Notes under the pieces: model-generated
Told to the model about the DNA's origin: nothing
Database searches by the model: none
What the model saw: the letters and a program-made list of their open reading frames with translations, nothing else
Made by a program: the position numbers and the translations under genes
Shown: piece by piece, positions 51,142-63,801 of the stretch
Layout: each line of letters begins with the position of its first letter
Position numbering within the stretch: position 1 is the first letter of the stretch
Assembly: GCA_015067825.1 (NCBI GenBank)
Contig: SVLQ01000004.1
Location: 62,001-126,000, forward strand
Direction: 5' to 3'
Length of the DNA stretch: 64,000 nt
Source: Oscillospiraceae bacterium
Lineage (GTDB): Bacteria > Bacillota > Clostridia > Oscillospirales > QAMX01

Positions 51142-52212
51142 TCAACGGGACTGAATGCGGGCAAAATAGGCGGCATTTTGCAGCGCGGCAGGATCGTCGG
51201 GAGCAAAAGAGAGTGCACGCTCATTCCATTGAGCGGCGCGTTCCAATTCGCCCAAGCGGTCAAAACACACCGTTAGCTGCAGGCAGGGGTACAGCGTGTG
51301 CAGCACGGGACTGTCGAAGGTCTCGGGCGCACAGTCCTCGCGCAAGGCCGCCTCAAACCAGTCTGCGGCAGCGCGGTAAAGTCCGCGGGCGAAAAAGCGC
51401 TCGCCGATCGCATAACAGGTGACGGCCGAGGGACAACCGTTTTCTCCTGCGGCAAGCAGCCAGCGGAGCGCACCGATCGGGTCGGCGGCACGATCGCGGC
51501 AGGCCGCCAACCCGCGGTAGAGCGCACCGCGGTCGGGCGAAGTGACGGGCATCTCGGCCAAAAGCGCGGAAAAAATTGGCTCGGCTTCGCTGAATCTTCC
51601 GTTGTCACAGAGTTCGCGCGCGTAGTAAAACTTCTCCCGCACCGATAGCTGCTGGCCGTTGTCCAACAGTTTTTCGTAGATCCGCAGATTTCTGCCGGGT
51701 ATTCCTGCCTTGGTCTTCTTATGCTCGATCGGTGCGTCGAGGGATGCGATCTTCCCAAATGGCACGATCACCTCATGTACCGCGCCGATCCATTTTGCCT
51801 GTCCGCACCTCCGCACGATCCGTTCCCGCACGGTTGCGGCTGTTGGCCGGCCGTCGGCGGAAAACGCGAGGCGATAGGGGAGCATCAACGTATCAGTACC
51901 GTCAAAATCACGCGCTTTTGCCGCCGAGATCGCTGCCGCACTCGCTTCCGGGACGACGTCGTCTGCGTCCAGCCACATCAAGTAGTCGCTGTGCGCCAAA
52001 GAAAACGCGAAGTTCCGTGCGGCGGAAAAATCGTCGATCCACGCAAATTCCTCTACGATTGCGCCGTTTGCGGCGGCAATCGCGGCCGTTTCGTCGGCCG
52101 AGCCCGTGTCAACGACAATCAGCTCGTCGGTAAACGGTGCGGCGCTTCGGAGCACGCGTGCGATGGTTTCTGCTTCATCCTTTGCGATCAAACAAACGGA
52201 TAGTGTTTTCAA
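51142..52212 (-). CDS. Family 2 glycosyltransferase with C-terminal helical repeats
   Basis: 356-residue GT2-type protein. The nucleotide-sugar domain starts LSVCLIAKDEAETIARVL, IVVDTGSADETAAIA, and the DxD-type MWLDADDVVP; then a helical repeat region (about 220-356, YRGLAACRDRAADP, LGELERAAQWNERAL) like TPR units. The TTG start at 52212 has GGGAGGAAG just ahead; the longer frame to 52347 is rejected. It likely transfers sugar to a surface polymer or protein; acceptor unknown. Divergent from the collagen-like gene. Confidence 0.85.
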   Translation of the reverse strand: MKTLSVCLIAKDEAETIARVLRSAAPFTDELIVVDTGSADETAAIAAANGAIVEEFAWIDDFSAARNFAFSLAHSDYLMWLDADDVVPEASAAAISAAKARDFDGTDTLMLPYRLAFSADGRPTAATVRERIVRRCGQAKWIGAVHEVIVPFGKIASLDAPIEHKKTKAGIPGRNLRIYEKLLDNGQQLSVREKFYYARELCDNGRFSEAEPIFSALLAEMPVTSPDRGALYRGLAACRDRAADPIGALRWLLAAGENGCPSAVTCYAIGERFFARGLYRAAADWFEAALREDCAPETFDSPVLHTLYPCLQLTVCFDRLGELERAAQWNERALSFAPDDPAALQNAAYFARIQSR

Positions 52213-52309
52213 TGCTTCCTCCCGAGTCCGCGGTAACGCCTGTCGGCGCTGCGGCATATTTTGTAAATGAGCACGGTCGGAAAAGACTGTGCCGATTCCA
52301 TGATATGAG

Positions 52310-53314
52310 ATGGTGATCAAATTGTCGAATGGTTTTGCGAGATCCAACAGCTATTACGATGCGTGCCGGCGCAACGTTTCGTTTGGTGAAAACACGCAGA
52401 ATGTTTGCGCGGAAATGCCGTTGGCGGAGTTTGTTGTCGGCAACAACGGATGCGGCTGCCGCGGCGGTCATACGCCGTGCGCACCCTGTGTTCCTCCGAG
52501 CCAGCCGTGTGTGCCCTGTGTTCCGCCGAGCTCACCGCCGAGCTCGTCTCCGTGCATGCCGTCTCCGTGTGTGCCGCCGCCCTGTCCGCCGCCTGTGATC
52601 CCGGGCTGTGTGACCTGTCCGACCGGCCCGACCGGCCCTGCCGGGCCGCAGGGACCGCAAGGGGTTCAGGGGCCGCAAGGCCCGCAGGGGATCCAGGGAC
52701 CGCAAGGTGCGGCCGGTGCAAGAGGGCCGCAGGGTGAAGTCGGTCCGCAAGGCCCGCAGGGCGCTGCCGGTGCGACCGGTGCGGCCGGCCCTGCCGGTGC
52801 AGTTGGCCCGACAGGCCCCGCCGGTGCAGTCGGCCCGACCGGTGCGACCGGTGCTACGGGGGCTACGGGTGCGACCGGCGCTGCGGGTCCTGCCGGCCCT
52901 GCGGGTGCTGTCGGTCCTGCCGGTGCCGTTGGTGCAGCCGGTGCGACCGGTGCGACCGGTCCGACTGGTGCCACGGGTGCGGCCGGTCCGGTCGGTGCTA
53001 CGGGCGCAACCGGCGCGACTGGTGCGGCCGGTCCGGTCGGTGCTACGGGTGCAACCGGCGCGACTGGTGCGACCGGTCCCGAAGGTGCCGTTGGTCCTGT
53101 CGGCCCTGCCGGTGCCGTCGGCCCGATCGGTGCAACCGGTGCGACCGGCGCTACGGGTGCGACCGGCGCTACCGGTGCGACTGGCGCGGATGCGGTGATC
53201 ACGCCGGCGCCGGCGGTAGCCGACTTGGCGACGACGGCCACGCTGGAGGATGCGATTGCTACGCTGAATACGCTGCTGGCATCTCTTCGTTCCGCCGGCT
53301 TCCTCGCGGAATAA
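52310..53314 (+). CDS. Collagen-like repeat protein (BclA/exosporium type)
   Basis: 334 residues. An N-terminal head (1-45) is followed by a Cys/Pro-rich section (about 47-105, with repeated CVPP/CAPC), then about 60 collagen-type Gly-X-Y triplets (about 105-290), mostly GPQ, GAT and GPA, and a short C-terminal domain of about 45 residues ending in [12 protein letters not shown]. Such proteins form filaments on spores or cell surfaces of Firmicutes. No classical signal peptide, as in BclA. A spore-surface role is inferred only. Confidence 0.82.
   Translation: MVIKLSNGFARSNSYYDACRRNVSFGENTQNVCAEMPLAEFVVGNNGCGCRGGHTPCAPCVPPSQPCVPCVPPSSPPSSSPCMPSPCVPPPCPPPVIPGCVTCPTGPTGPAGPQGPQGVQGPQGPQGIQGPQGAAGARGPQGEVGPQGPQGAAGATGAAGPAGAVGPTGPAGAVGPTGATGATGATGATGAAGPAGPAGAVGPAGAVGAAGATGATGPTGATGAAGPVGATGATGATGAAGPVGATGATGATGATGPEGAVGPVGPAGAVGPIGATGATGATGATGATGATGADAVITPAPAVADLATTATLEDAIATLNTLLASLRSAGFLAE
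52610..53189 (+). repeat. Collagen triplet-coding tandem repeats
   Basis: Tandem 9- and 18-base units encoding GPT/GAT/GPQ triplets with codon GGT/GGC heavily reused. Unit number may vary between strains. Confidence 0.9.
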
Positions 53315-53352
53315 AAAAAATGCCCGAAACCATTGTGGTTTCGGGCATTTTT
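53313..53352. terminator. Bidirectional terminator between collagen-like and PfkB genes
   Basis: A 17-bp perfect stem (53316-53332 with 53336-53352), loop TTG, A and T runs at both ends. Confidence 0.93.
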
Positions 53353-53359
53353 ATGTGGG

Positions 53360-54382
53360 TTACATGCAATATTCTTCGTAGCGGGTGATGACCTGTGCGG
53401 GCGTGGCAAACCCGGTCACGCCGATCTGCTGGATCGTGATCGACGAGATGATGTTTGCGAGGTCGGCCGCATCGCGCGGAGAAGCACCGAGCGCAAGCGC
53501 AAGCACGATGCCGGAAGCCGAGGCATCGCCGGCGCCGCAGATGTCAAACGGGCCAGGAACGTCGACGGCCGGGGAATTGTAGACGCCTTCGGCGTCGAAG
53601 ACCATGCTGCCGTGCTTGCCGCGGGTGACAAACACCGGGCGGTTATTTTTGGCGTAGAGCTTGCTGCCGCAGTCGAGCACCATGTCGCCGTCGGGCTCGC
53701 CTTCAAAGTTCGTGTCGATCGATTTGACGACCTCGAAGTTGTTGCACTTGACAACGACGTCGGAGAACAGATGGATGAAGGCGCGGGAGTCGGCGTAGAT
53801 AACGAGCTCAGGCTTTTCGGCGGCGAGGGCGATCACCGCTTCGCGCACGGCCGTGTTGATCACGCCGCAATCGGGCTCGATAAACTGGTCGAGTACGAGG
53901 AGTGCGTCGGATTCCGCCGCGCAGACGAGCATGTTGGCGATGATCTTCGCTTCGATGTCCTTGTCCATCGGCTTGAAATTCTTGAAGTCGAGGCGGTTGA
54001 GCTCGGTGTAGTTGCCGGGCGTGCCGTACATCGGCTTGGTGTAGGTCGAGGTGCAGCGGTTGGGATCGCGAACCATCATCGAGGTATCCGCGCCGATCGA
54101 TTCCAACGCGCGCAAGAGCTCGTAGCCTTCGCCGTCGTCACCGACGATACCGACGCACTTGACCTGAGCAGTCAGACCGCGCAGGTTGCTGGCGACGTTG
54201 CCGGCGCCACCGGGATACAGGCCCTTGCCGATGACCTGATAGGCGGTCTTGCCGGTTTCAAGGGAGGGTTCGTCGAGAGCGGGATCGATGTAGAGATATT
54301 TGTCCAGGCAGAAGTCGCCGACGACCGTAACCTTGGCGCCGGACGCACGAGCCATCAGATCTTTTACGGTTTGCAGTGTCAT
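53360..54382 (-). CDS. PfkB-family carbohydrate kinase (HldE-kinase-like)
   Basis: 340-residue ribokinase-type enzyme. N-terminal VTVVGDFCLDKYLYID, the sugar loop GLYPGGAGNVASNLRGLTA, and the C-terminal PfkB signature GPFDICGAGDASASGIVLALALGA are intact (the Asp of GAGD is the base). The opening and GGAGNVA segment recall the kinase domain of HldE/RfaE, which makes heptose 1,7-bisphosphate. No nucleotidyltransferase domain is fused. It follows the SIS-HAD gene by 26 bases on the same strand. Confidence 0.85.
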   Translation of the reverse strand: MTLQTVKDLMARASGAKVTVVGDFCLDKYLYIDPALDEPSLETGKTAYQVIGKGLYPGGAGNVASNLRGLTAQVKCVGIVGDDGEGYELLRALESIGADTSMMVRDPNRCTSTYTKPMYGTPGNYTELNRLDFKNFKPMDKDIEAKIIANMLVCAAESDALLVLDQFIEPDCGVINTAVREAVIALAAEKPELVIYADSRAFIHLFSDVVVKCNNFEVVKSIDTNFEGEPDGDMVLDCGSKLYAKNNRPVFVTRGKHGSMVFDAEGVYNSPAVDVPGPFDICGAGDASASGIVLALALGASPRDAADLANIISSITIQQIGVTGFATPAQVITRYEEYCM

Positions 54383-54408
54383 AGTAAATTCCTCCTACGA
54401 TCGTAGCC

Positions 54409-55737
54409 TTACTTGCCGAGAATGTAGCTGACAACGCGTTCGGCGCATTCGAAGTCGGGGATGACCGCACCGGCACCGGCCTTGACCAGACGGTCACGCT
54501 TCCAGGTATCGATACCGAACTTGCGCGATTCGTCGGTGGCGACGGCGATCGGGTAGCCGCCGAGGTTGGAAACGAGCTCGATCTCAACAAAGCCGTCGCC
54601 GAAGCTCAAAAGCTCGGTGCCGTCGAGACCGTTTTCGGCGAGCAGACGCTTGATGACCAGTTCTTTGGTGCAGGAGGTCAGGTGTTCGTCGAGTGCGCCG
54701 TAGATGTTACCGTCAAAATACTGGTCGAGTCCCAGGAGAGCAGCTTCTTCGCGCACCTGCGGCTGGTCGGTACCGGAGGCGAGGTAGAGGGTGACGCCTT
54801 CGCGCTTCAAGGCCTCCAGCAGCGGAACGCTGCCGCGGACAAGGAGCGTTTCGCGGTCGATCGTGCCATTGGCGAGACCTTCGCGGCGATCCTTGATCTT
54901 TTCCATCAGGCGGCGGAGGTATTCATTTTTGTAATCCAGCGGATCGAGCGGCGTGCCGCCGCGCTTCTTCACTTCATCGGCCAGCGCCATGCACTGGTAG
55001 ATCGTCTGCTTGCCCGTGAGCATATCGACGAATTCGGTGACGCAGGCTTTGATCGCTTCAGGATCTTCGTCTTTGCCCATCGGGGTATTGGTCACTTCTT
55101 CGCAGAAGTAGGGGATCATGATCTGCTGCCAGCCTTCGCGGATCAGCGAGAGCGTACCGTCGAAGTCAAAGAGGGCAAATTTGAATTCTCTGCCGGGGAC
55201 GGGCGGGAAGATCACTTCCATGCCCCACGCATCGATTAGAGCGGCGCGCAACGACGAAACGATCGCGTGGGCGGCGGCATTCTGCAGATCAGCGACCTTG
55301 ACCGGGCAGACTTCGGCGGTGATCAGCGAAACGTCGCAGAGCGGGAGAAGTTCGCTTTCGGGGTCGGTGACGAAGCCGATGACGGACATGCCGATCGATT
55401 TGGCGTAGGCAGCGGCTTTGACCATGCAGTCGCATTTGCTGCCGGCGAAGCAGACGAGAACGTCACCGCGCTTGGCAAAGGTCGCGAGCGAATCGGCGGC
55501 GTTTTTGGCAAAGTAGGTGGCCTTCACACCGGTACGGCCGAGAACGGCGCAGCCCTCTCTGAGCGACTGGGCAAACGCGTCGGCGGTGTGAGCGGAACCG
55601 GCAGAGTAGACCGCATGTTCGGCCATATGGGCGTCGAAGATCAGTTCGGCAGCTTTGTTGAGAGCAGCCTTGTCGAGGGCGGCGACTGCGGCGGTCAGAC
55701 CGTCAAGATAGCCGTGAATATTGGCGGTGAAATCCAT
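54409..55737 (-). CDS. SIS isomerase - HAD phosphatase fusion (GmhA-GmhB-like)
   Basis: 442-residue fusion. The N-terminal SIS sugar-isomerase domain (about 1-175) has YSAGSAHTADAFAQSLREGC, a GmhA-like GRTGVKATYF, and FAGSKCDCMVKAAAYAKS. The C-terminal HAD phosphatase (about 185-442) has FDFDGTLS (Asp191, Asp193), LASGTDQPQVREE and SFGDGFVEIEL. With the adjacent PfkB kinase this could isomerise a sugar phosphate, phosphorylate it and remove a phosphate, as heptose biosynthesis does. No heptose transferase is in the window; substrate unproven. Confidence 0.82.
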   Translation of the reverse strand: MDFTANIHGYLDGLTAAVAALDKAALNKAAELIFDAHMAEHAVYSAGSAHTADAFAQSLREGCAVLGRTGVKATYFAKNAADSLATFAKRGDVLVCFAGSKCDCMVKAAAYAKSIGMSVIGFVTDPESELLPLCDVSLITAEVCPVKVADLQNAAAHAIVSSLRAALIDAWGMEVIFPPVPGREFKFALFDFDGTLSLIREGWQQIMIPYFCEEVTNTPMGKDEDPEAIKACVTEFVDMLTGKQTIYQCMALADEVKKRGGTPLDPLDYKNEYLRRLMEKIKDRREGLANGTIDRETLLVRGSVPLLEALKREGVTLYLASGTDQPQVREEAALLGLDQYFDGNIYGALDEHLTSCTKELVIKRLLAENGLDGTELLSFGDGFVEIELVSNLGGYPIAVATDESRKFGIDTWKRDRLVKAGAGAVIPDFECAERVVSYILGK

Positions 55738-55821
55738 AGAGAAATCTCCTTACTGTTGAAAAAATCAATAAATTTTCTGCGAGGGAGGGTTGGACGGCGC
55801 AAACGCCGACCGCTTGCAGAT

Positions 55822-55827
55822 ATTATA
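55822..55827 (-). promoter_or_regulatory. -10 box of the SIS-HAD/PfkB unit
   Basis: Minus-strand TATAAT; the -35 is not convincing. It lies 85 bases from the start. Confidence 0.45.
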
Positions 55828-55879
55828 CCATATCAGAGGAAAGATTGCTACGGTCTGGGAAAATATTTTATGGGATATC

Positions 55880-55908
55880 TTGCATTTTGACGGGTAAATG
55901 TGTATAAT
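55880..55908 (+). promoter_or_regulatory. Promoter of the GH38-GH2 operon
   Basis: TTGCAT (55880-55885), 17 bases, perfect TATAAT (55903-55908), divergent from the SIS-HAD gene. Confidence 0.7.
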
Positions 55909-55961
55909 CATAGTGACCCTTTGTATCCTTACGACAAAACACAATCGGAGGTAAGCAAGTT

Positions 55962-58900
55962 ATGGACAATCAAATGATACAAGGCATCCACCGCTCCCTC
56001 AGTGAAAAAATCCGCACAGCATTTATCTGCGCTGAAAATCTTGTTTGGCGTCCGGCCGATCACGTCGGCGAGGCGCGTTATGAAATGAAAGGCGACTGGC
56101 AACCGCTGACGTCGGCCACGGGTATCCCCGCCGGCACGATCTTTATCAAAGGCTCGGTCACCATTCCCGCCGACCTCAAAACCGAAGGCGACTATGTCGA
56201 CTACCTCTGCGTCAATATCCCGCGCAGAGAAGGTCAGGTCCTCGTCAACGGCGAACACTATCAGGGTCACGACAACAACCGTACCCGCATCCCGATCCGT
56301 CCCGAATGGGCCGGTCAGACGCTTGCGCTCGAAGTGCTGAGCTATGGCCACGAGCAGGGCTTTATCCGCGAGATCGGTGTCGAACGCGTGGATATGGTCC
56401 TCGAAAACTACCGCTATTCCTTTATGCTGGCGACGGATGCCTGCAAAATGGAAAACGACCAGAACCACATCGAAAACACCCACATCCGCGTGCGCATCAA
56501 CCGTGCGGTCGAGCTCTCCATCCGCGACCTCGACGTCGACGCCGAAGGTGAAGAACTGCACGCATCCGTGAAGACCGCTGCGGCGATTCTGAAGGAAGAA
56601 CTCTCGAAAATCGACGACGGCGACGTGCGCGGCTGGGTCGATTTCATCGGCCACACCCACATCGACGTGGCGTGGCTGTGGCAGCTCAAGGACACCGTCC
56701 GCAAATGCGGCCACACCTTCCCCAATATGCTCCGTCTGATGGACGAATACCCCGACTTTACGTTCAGCTGCAGCCAGCTTCAGCTGATGGACTACACGAA
56801 GAAATACTATCCCGAAGTCTTTGAACAGATCAAAGACCGCGTGAAGGAAGGCCGTTGGGAGATCGTCGGCCCGATGTGGGTCGAATCCGACTGCAACGTC
56901 GTCAGCGGCGAATCGCTCGTCCGCCAGAACCTCTACGGCGTCCGCTTCTCCGAGGAAGAATTCGGCACGCGCAGCCGTGTTGCGTGGCTGCCCGATACCT
57001 TCGGCTTCCAGGCCAATATGCCGCAGATCTTGAAGAAGAGCGGCACCGACTTCTTCTACACCTATAAGCTCCACTGGCAGCGTCAGACCCGTTTCCCCTA
57101 CGGTATGTTCCGTTGGCAGGGTCTGGACGGCAGCGAAGTCGTCTGCTCGTTTGCCAATAACTTTGGCTGCTACAACGGCGATCCGACCCCGCGTGAAGTG
57201 CGCGGTGCGAAGGAACGCAACCTCCAGAGCGGCAAATTCGACGACGTCATCTTCCCCTACGGTCACGGTGACGGCGGCGGCGGCCCGACCAGAGAAATGA
57301 TTGAATACGCCACGCGTATGGCCGATTTCCCGGGTCTGCCGAAGACGCGCATGGAACGCGCCGACTCCTACTTTGCCCGCCTGAATGAAAAGAAAGACGA
57401 AATGCCCGTTTGGTTCGGCGAGCTCTATATCGAAACCCACCGCGGCACGATGACCACCGAAGGCAAAAACAAACGCGCCAACCGCATGGCCGAGATCATG
57501 TACCAGAACGCCGAAAAGCTCGGTGTCTGGGCCGAACTGCTGGGCGAGAAAGCCAACTGGGATCTCCTGCACGAAGGTTGGAAAGAAATCCTTCTCCTCC
57601 AGTTCCACGATATTCTGCCGGGCAGCTCGATCCACCCGGTCTACGCCGAAGACTGCGAAGAAGGCTACGCCAAGATCTTTGCGCTCGTCAAGGAATTCAC
57701 CGAAGATATCCACGCCAAGATCGGCTCCGGCGTTTACGCCGCCTGCAACTTCCTCGCATGGACGCGTGACGCCGTCTGCGAATTCACCTGTGCTGCCGAT
57801 GCGGTCGGTGCGGGTAAAACGCTCGTCGACTGTGATGGCAACGCCGTTCCGTGCAGCATTGCCGACAACGGCGACGGCACAGTCAAGGTCGTCTTTGCGG
57901 CCAAGGCGCTGCCGCCGATGGGCATGAAGGCCTACCGCTTTGCCGAAGCGAACGCCGTCAGCGGCGAATGCGCGGTCGTCACCGAAGCCGACGGCGCGAT
58001 CACGCTGGAAACCCAGCAGAGCATCGTCACCATCGATGCGCTCGGCCGCGTGAGCCGCCTCTACGACAAAAACGGCGCCCGTGAAGCCATCACCGCCCCC
58101 GCCAACGATATCCGCCTCTTCCGCGACGGCCCGCAGGGCGAAGACGCGTGGAATATTTACGAGATCTACAAAGAACGTCCGGTCGACTGCGACTGGAACG
58201 TCACGCTCAAGCTGACCGAAAACAGTCCGCTGCGTGCGGTCGTCCACGTCGATAAGGTCATCGACAAGTGCACGATCTCGCAGGATATCATCGTCTACAA
58301 GGATTCGCCGGTCGTCGATTTCAAGACCCACATCGACTGGGCGGTGCGCCATCAGGTCATGCGCGTCTACTTCCCGACCAACGTCAAGAGCCAGATGGCC
58401 GCGTTCGAATCGGGCTTCGGCACGCTCCTGCGCCCGACGATCGCCAACACGCCGTTTGATCAGGCGAAGTTCGAGGTCTGCGCCCACAAGTTTGCCGACC
58501 TTTCCGAAGGCGACTACGGCGTTTCGGTCCTCAACGACTGCAAGTATGCCCACGACTGCGTGCAGAACACCATTGGCATCACGCTGCTGCGCGGTACGAG
58601 CAGCCCGGACGAACTCGCCGACCTCGGTGAGCACGAGATCAACTACGCCATCTACCCGCATACCGGCGACTGGCGCATTGCGCAGACCGCCCGCAAGGGT
58701 CACGAATTCAACAACACTGTCAAGGTCGTCCCGATGAACGCGGCGCTCGCCCGCGATATCTGCGGCAAGGGCCTCGTTTCCGCCGACAACGAAAACATCA
58801 TCGTCGATACCTTCAAGCGCGCCGAAGACGGCGACGGCTACATCGTCCGTCTCTACGAAGCCAACGGCAACCGCGGCAACGTCACGCTGTCGTTTGCGTA

Positions 58901-59027
58901 TGCGCTGACCGATGCGGCCGAAGTCGACCTCATCGAAGAGAACCCGACCGAAGCCGACTGGAGCGGCAAAACGATCACCTGCGGCTTCACCCCGTACGAA
59001 ATCAAAACGTTCCGGGTCAAATTTTAA
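55962..59027 (+). CDS. Alpha-mannosidase, GH38
   Basis: 1021-residue GH38 enzyme, longer than the first one. After an N-terminal domain of about 220 residues, the metal-binding motif FIGHTHIDVAWLWQLK (His233, Asp235) and the nucleophile motif WLPDTFGFQANMPQ (Asp345) are intact, followed by YGHGDGGGGPTREM. The long C-terminal beta domains run to the end. It has no signal peptide. It heads an operon with two isomerase-like genes and a beta-galactosidase. Confidence 0.95.
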   Translation: MDNQMIQGIHRSLSEKIRTAFICAENLVWRPADHVGEARYEMKGDWQPLTSATGIPAGTIFIKGSVTIPADLKTEGDYVDYLCVNIPRREGQVLVNGEHYQGHDNNRTRIPIRPEWAGQTLALEVLSYGHEQGFIREIGVERVDMVLENYRYSFMLATDACKMENDQNHIENTHIRVRINRAVELSIRDLDVDAEGEELHASVKTAAAILKEELSKIDDGDVRGWVDFIGHTHIDVAWLWQLKDTVRKCGHTFPNMLRLMDEYPDFTFSCSQLQLMDYTKKYYPEVFEQIKDRVKEGRWEIVGPMWVESDCNVVSGESLVRQNLYGVRFSEEEFGTRSRVAWLPDTFGFQANMPQILKKSGTDFFYTYKLHWQRQTRFPYGMFRWQGLDGSEVVCSFANNFGCYNGDPTPREVRGAKERNLQSGKFDDVIFPYGHGDGGGGPTREMIEYATRMADFPGLPKTRMERADSYFARLNEKKDEMPVWFGELYIETHRGTMTTEGKNKRANRMAEIMYQNAEKLGVWAELLGEKANWDLLHEGWKEILLLQFHDILPGSSIHPVYAEDCEEGYAKIFALVKEFTEDIHAKIGSGVYAACNFLAWTRDAVCEFTCAADAVGAGKTLVDCDGNAVPCSIADNGDGTVKVVFAAKALPPMGMKAYRFAEANAVSGECAVVTEADGAITLETQQSIVTIDALGRVSRLYDKNGAREAITAPANDIRLFRDGPQGEDAWNIYEIYKERPVDCDWNVTLKLTENSPLRAVVHVDKVIDKCTISQDIIVYKDSPVVDFKTHIDWAVRHQVMRVYFPTNVKSQMAAFESGFGTLLRPTIANTPFDQAKFEVCAHKFADLSEGDYGVSVLNDCKYAHDCVQNTIGITLLRGTSSPDELADLGEHEINYAIYPHTGDWRIAQTARKGHEFNNTVKVVPMNAALARDICGKGLVSADNENIIVDTFKRAEDGDGYIVRLYEANGNRGNVTLSFAYALTDAAEVDLIEENPTEADWSGKTITCGFTPYEIKTFRVKF

Positions 59028-59062
59028 GATCCGCTCAATAATAACAGGAGGAATATAAAGAA

Positions 59063-59890
59063 ATGGCAGACAATGTGAAAGTTGGTATTCAGCTCTATAC
59101 CCTGAGAGAATTTGCGGAAAAAGATTACGTCGGCATGCTGGAAGGCGTTAAGCGCCTCGGCTACGACGCCGTTGAATTTGCCGGTTACGGCGGTCTGGCG
59201 GCCGGCGAACTGAAGCGCATCTGCGCCGAACTCGGCCTCGATCCGGTTTCGACCCACTTCGGCCTCGAAAACTTCGACAACTCCATCGAAGATTCCGTCA
59301 ACTTCCACAAGGAACTCGGCGTCAAATACGTCGGTATCCCGTGGATGGCTGCCGATCGCGGCCCGGGCGGCGAAAACTACGCCACGACCAAACCGCTGAT
59401 CGAAAAGGCTGCCGCCGCTCTGAAGGAAGCCGGTATCCAGATGCTCTACCACAACCACGATTTTGAATTCACCGCCCTCGAAGACGGCACCCTCGCGATC
59501 GACCGCCTCTACGCCGATATCCCGACTCTGCTGCCGGAATTCGACACCTGCTGGGTCAAGTACGCGGGCTACGATCCGATCAAGTACATCAACGACTACG
59601 CCGGAAAGACCCCGGTCATCCACCTCAAGGATTTCGTCGGCAAAAAGACCGATAAGCCCGACTACGCGCTGATCGACAAAGACGGCAAGGCTTCGCAGGT
59701 CGAAGAAAAAGAAGTCAAGACCTTTGCGTTCCGTCCGGTCGGCCAGGGCATCCAGGATATCCCTGGCATCGTCCGTGCCGGTATCGCTTCCGGCTGCGGC
59801 ATCTTCATCGTGGAACAGGACGACTGCTACGGCGACGCGTGGGGCGCGGCAGAACAGAGCCTCAAGTATCTGCGCTCGATCGGTCTGTAA
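59063..59890 (+). CDS. Sugar phosphate isomerase/epimerase (AP-endonuclease-like TIM barrel)
   Basis: 275-residue xylose-isomerase-like TIM barrel. Start segment VGIQLYTLREFAEKDYVGML, then GYDAVEFAGYGGLAAGELK, metal ligands in LYHNHDFEF (His-His) and IHLKDFVG, and IFIVEQDDC near the end. These proteins epimerise or isomerise keto-sugars in the cytoplasm. Lies 35 bases after the GH38 gene and 15 bases before a related gene. Confidence 0.9.
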   Translation: MADNVKVGIQLYTLREFAEKDYVGMLEGVKRLGYDAVEFAGYGGLAAGELKRICAELGLDPVSTHFGLENFDNSIEDSVNFHKELGVKYVGIPWMAADRGPGGENYATTKPLIEKAAAALKEAGIQMLYHNHDFEFTALEDGTLAIDRLYADIPTLLPEFDTCWVKYAGYDPIKYINDYAGKTPVIHLKDFVGKKTDKPDYALIDKDGKASQVEEKEVKTFAFRPVGQGIQDIPGIVRAGIASGCGIFIVEQDDCYGDAWGAAEQSLKYLRSIGL

Positions 59891-59905
59891 GGAAGGAGGC
59901 TGCCT

Positions 59906-60685
59906 GTGAGCAATTTCAAGGTGGGTATTATGCTGGACTCGCTGCGTCTCGGATTCGAGCGCGGTATCGACAAAGCCGCCGAGATCGGCGCCGACGGCTT
60001 CCAGATGTACTACTGCCGTAAAGAGCCGACGCCCAAGGATGAAATTGCGTTCCAGCGCTCCTACATCGAAAAAAACGGTCTGTATGTCGCCGCGATCTGC
60101 GGCGACATCGGCCCGTATTCCGATGAATCACAGCACGCTTCGCGTTTTGAGATCATGGAAAACGTCTTTAACTATACTCATGAACTCGGCGCCAACGTCG
60201 TCACCGGCCATATCGGCTGGATCCCCGCAGACAAGGATCATCCGCAGTACCGTGCGATCCACAAGGGCATGCTGACGATCGGCAAGCTCGCGCGCGAACG
60301 CGGCATCACCTTTGCCATTGAAACCGGCCCGGAAACCGCAGCGGTTCTGCGCACCTTCCTCGACGATCTCGAGGGTGGCGTCGGTGTCAACTTCGACCCC
60401 GCTAACCTTGTCATGGGCGCGCATTCCGCCAACGGTGCGGACAGCGTAGAGGCCCTGGCACCCTATATCGTCCATACCCACGCCAAAGACGGCGTGCGCA
60501 TCGACGGGCAGGCGAGGGAAGTCGCGCTCGGCACAGGTTCGGTCGATTTCCCGCTATGGATGTCGGAACTGAAAAAACACGGCTATCGCGGGTTCTTAAC
60601 GATCGAACGCGAAGTCGGCGACGATCCGGTCGGCGACTGCACCGAAGCGATCCGCTATCTGCGCGCGGTCGATGCGACCGTCTGA
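59906..60685 (+). CDS. Sugar phosphate isomerase/epimerase, second family member
   Basis: 259-residue TIM barrel of the same superfamily but diverged from the gene before it. KVGIMLDSLRLGFERGIDKAAEIG, TGHIGWIPADKDH, FAIETGPETAAVLRTFLDDL (catalytic Glu), NFDPANLVM, IVHTHAKDGVRID and FLTIEREVGDD are the family blocks. GTG start with GGAAGGAGG upstream. Two neighbours may act on successive or alternative ketosugars. Confidence 0.88.
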   Translation: MSNFKVGIMLDSLRLGFERGIDKAAEIGADGFQMYYCRKEPTPKDEIAFQRSYIEKNGLYVAAICGDIGPYSDESQHASRFEIMENVFNYTHELGANVVTGHIGWIPADKDHPQYRAIHKGMLTIGKLARERGITFAIETGPETAAVLRTFLDDLEGGVGVNFDPANLVMGAHSANGADSVEALAPYIVHTHAKDGVRIDGQAREVALGTGSVDFPLWMSELKKHGYRGFLTIEREVGDDPVGDCTEAIRYLRAVDATV

Positions 60686-60691
60686 TTCTGA

Positions 60692-63778
<3,087 letters not shown>

Positions 63779-63801
63779 GCACCTGTTCTTCGTAATACCT
63801 G

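Noticed and set aside
52271-52292. Hairpin GCACGGTC/GACTGTGC before the collagen-like gene
   Set aside because: It has no T tract and only 8 bp, so it is too weak to call a terminator or riboswitch.
52213-52309. Possible sigma-K promoter for the collagen-like gene (CATATTTTGTA)
   Set aside because: The spacing inside the -10 is five bases where the consensus needs three, and no -35 AC motif is placed correctly.
52610-53189. CRISPR-like regular repeats
   Set aside because: The periodicity is 9/18 bases and in frame with Gly-X-Y codons, without unique spacers; it is protein-coding.
52666-53409. Minus-strand Pro/Ala-rich frame opposite the collagen repeats
   Set aside because: It is the complementary reading of the Gly-X-Y repeats and has no start site support.
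55887-55908. TTGACG followed by TATAAT as a promoter
   Set aside because: The spacer is only 10 bases; the TTGCAT hexamer seven bases upstream gives the correct 17.
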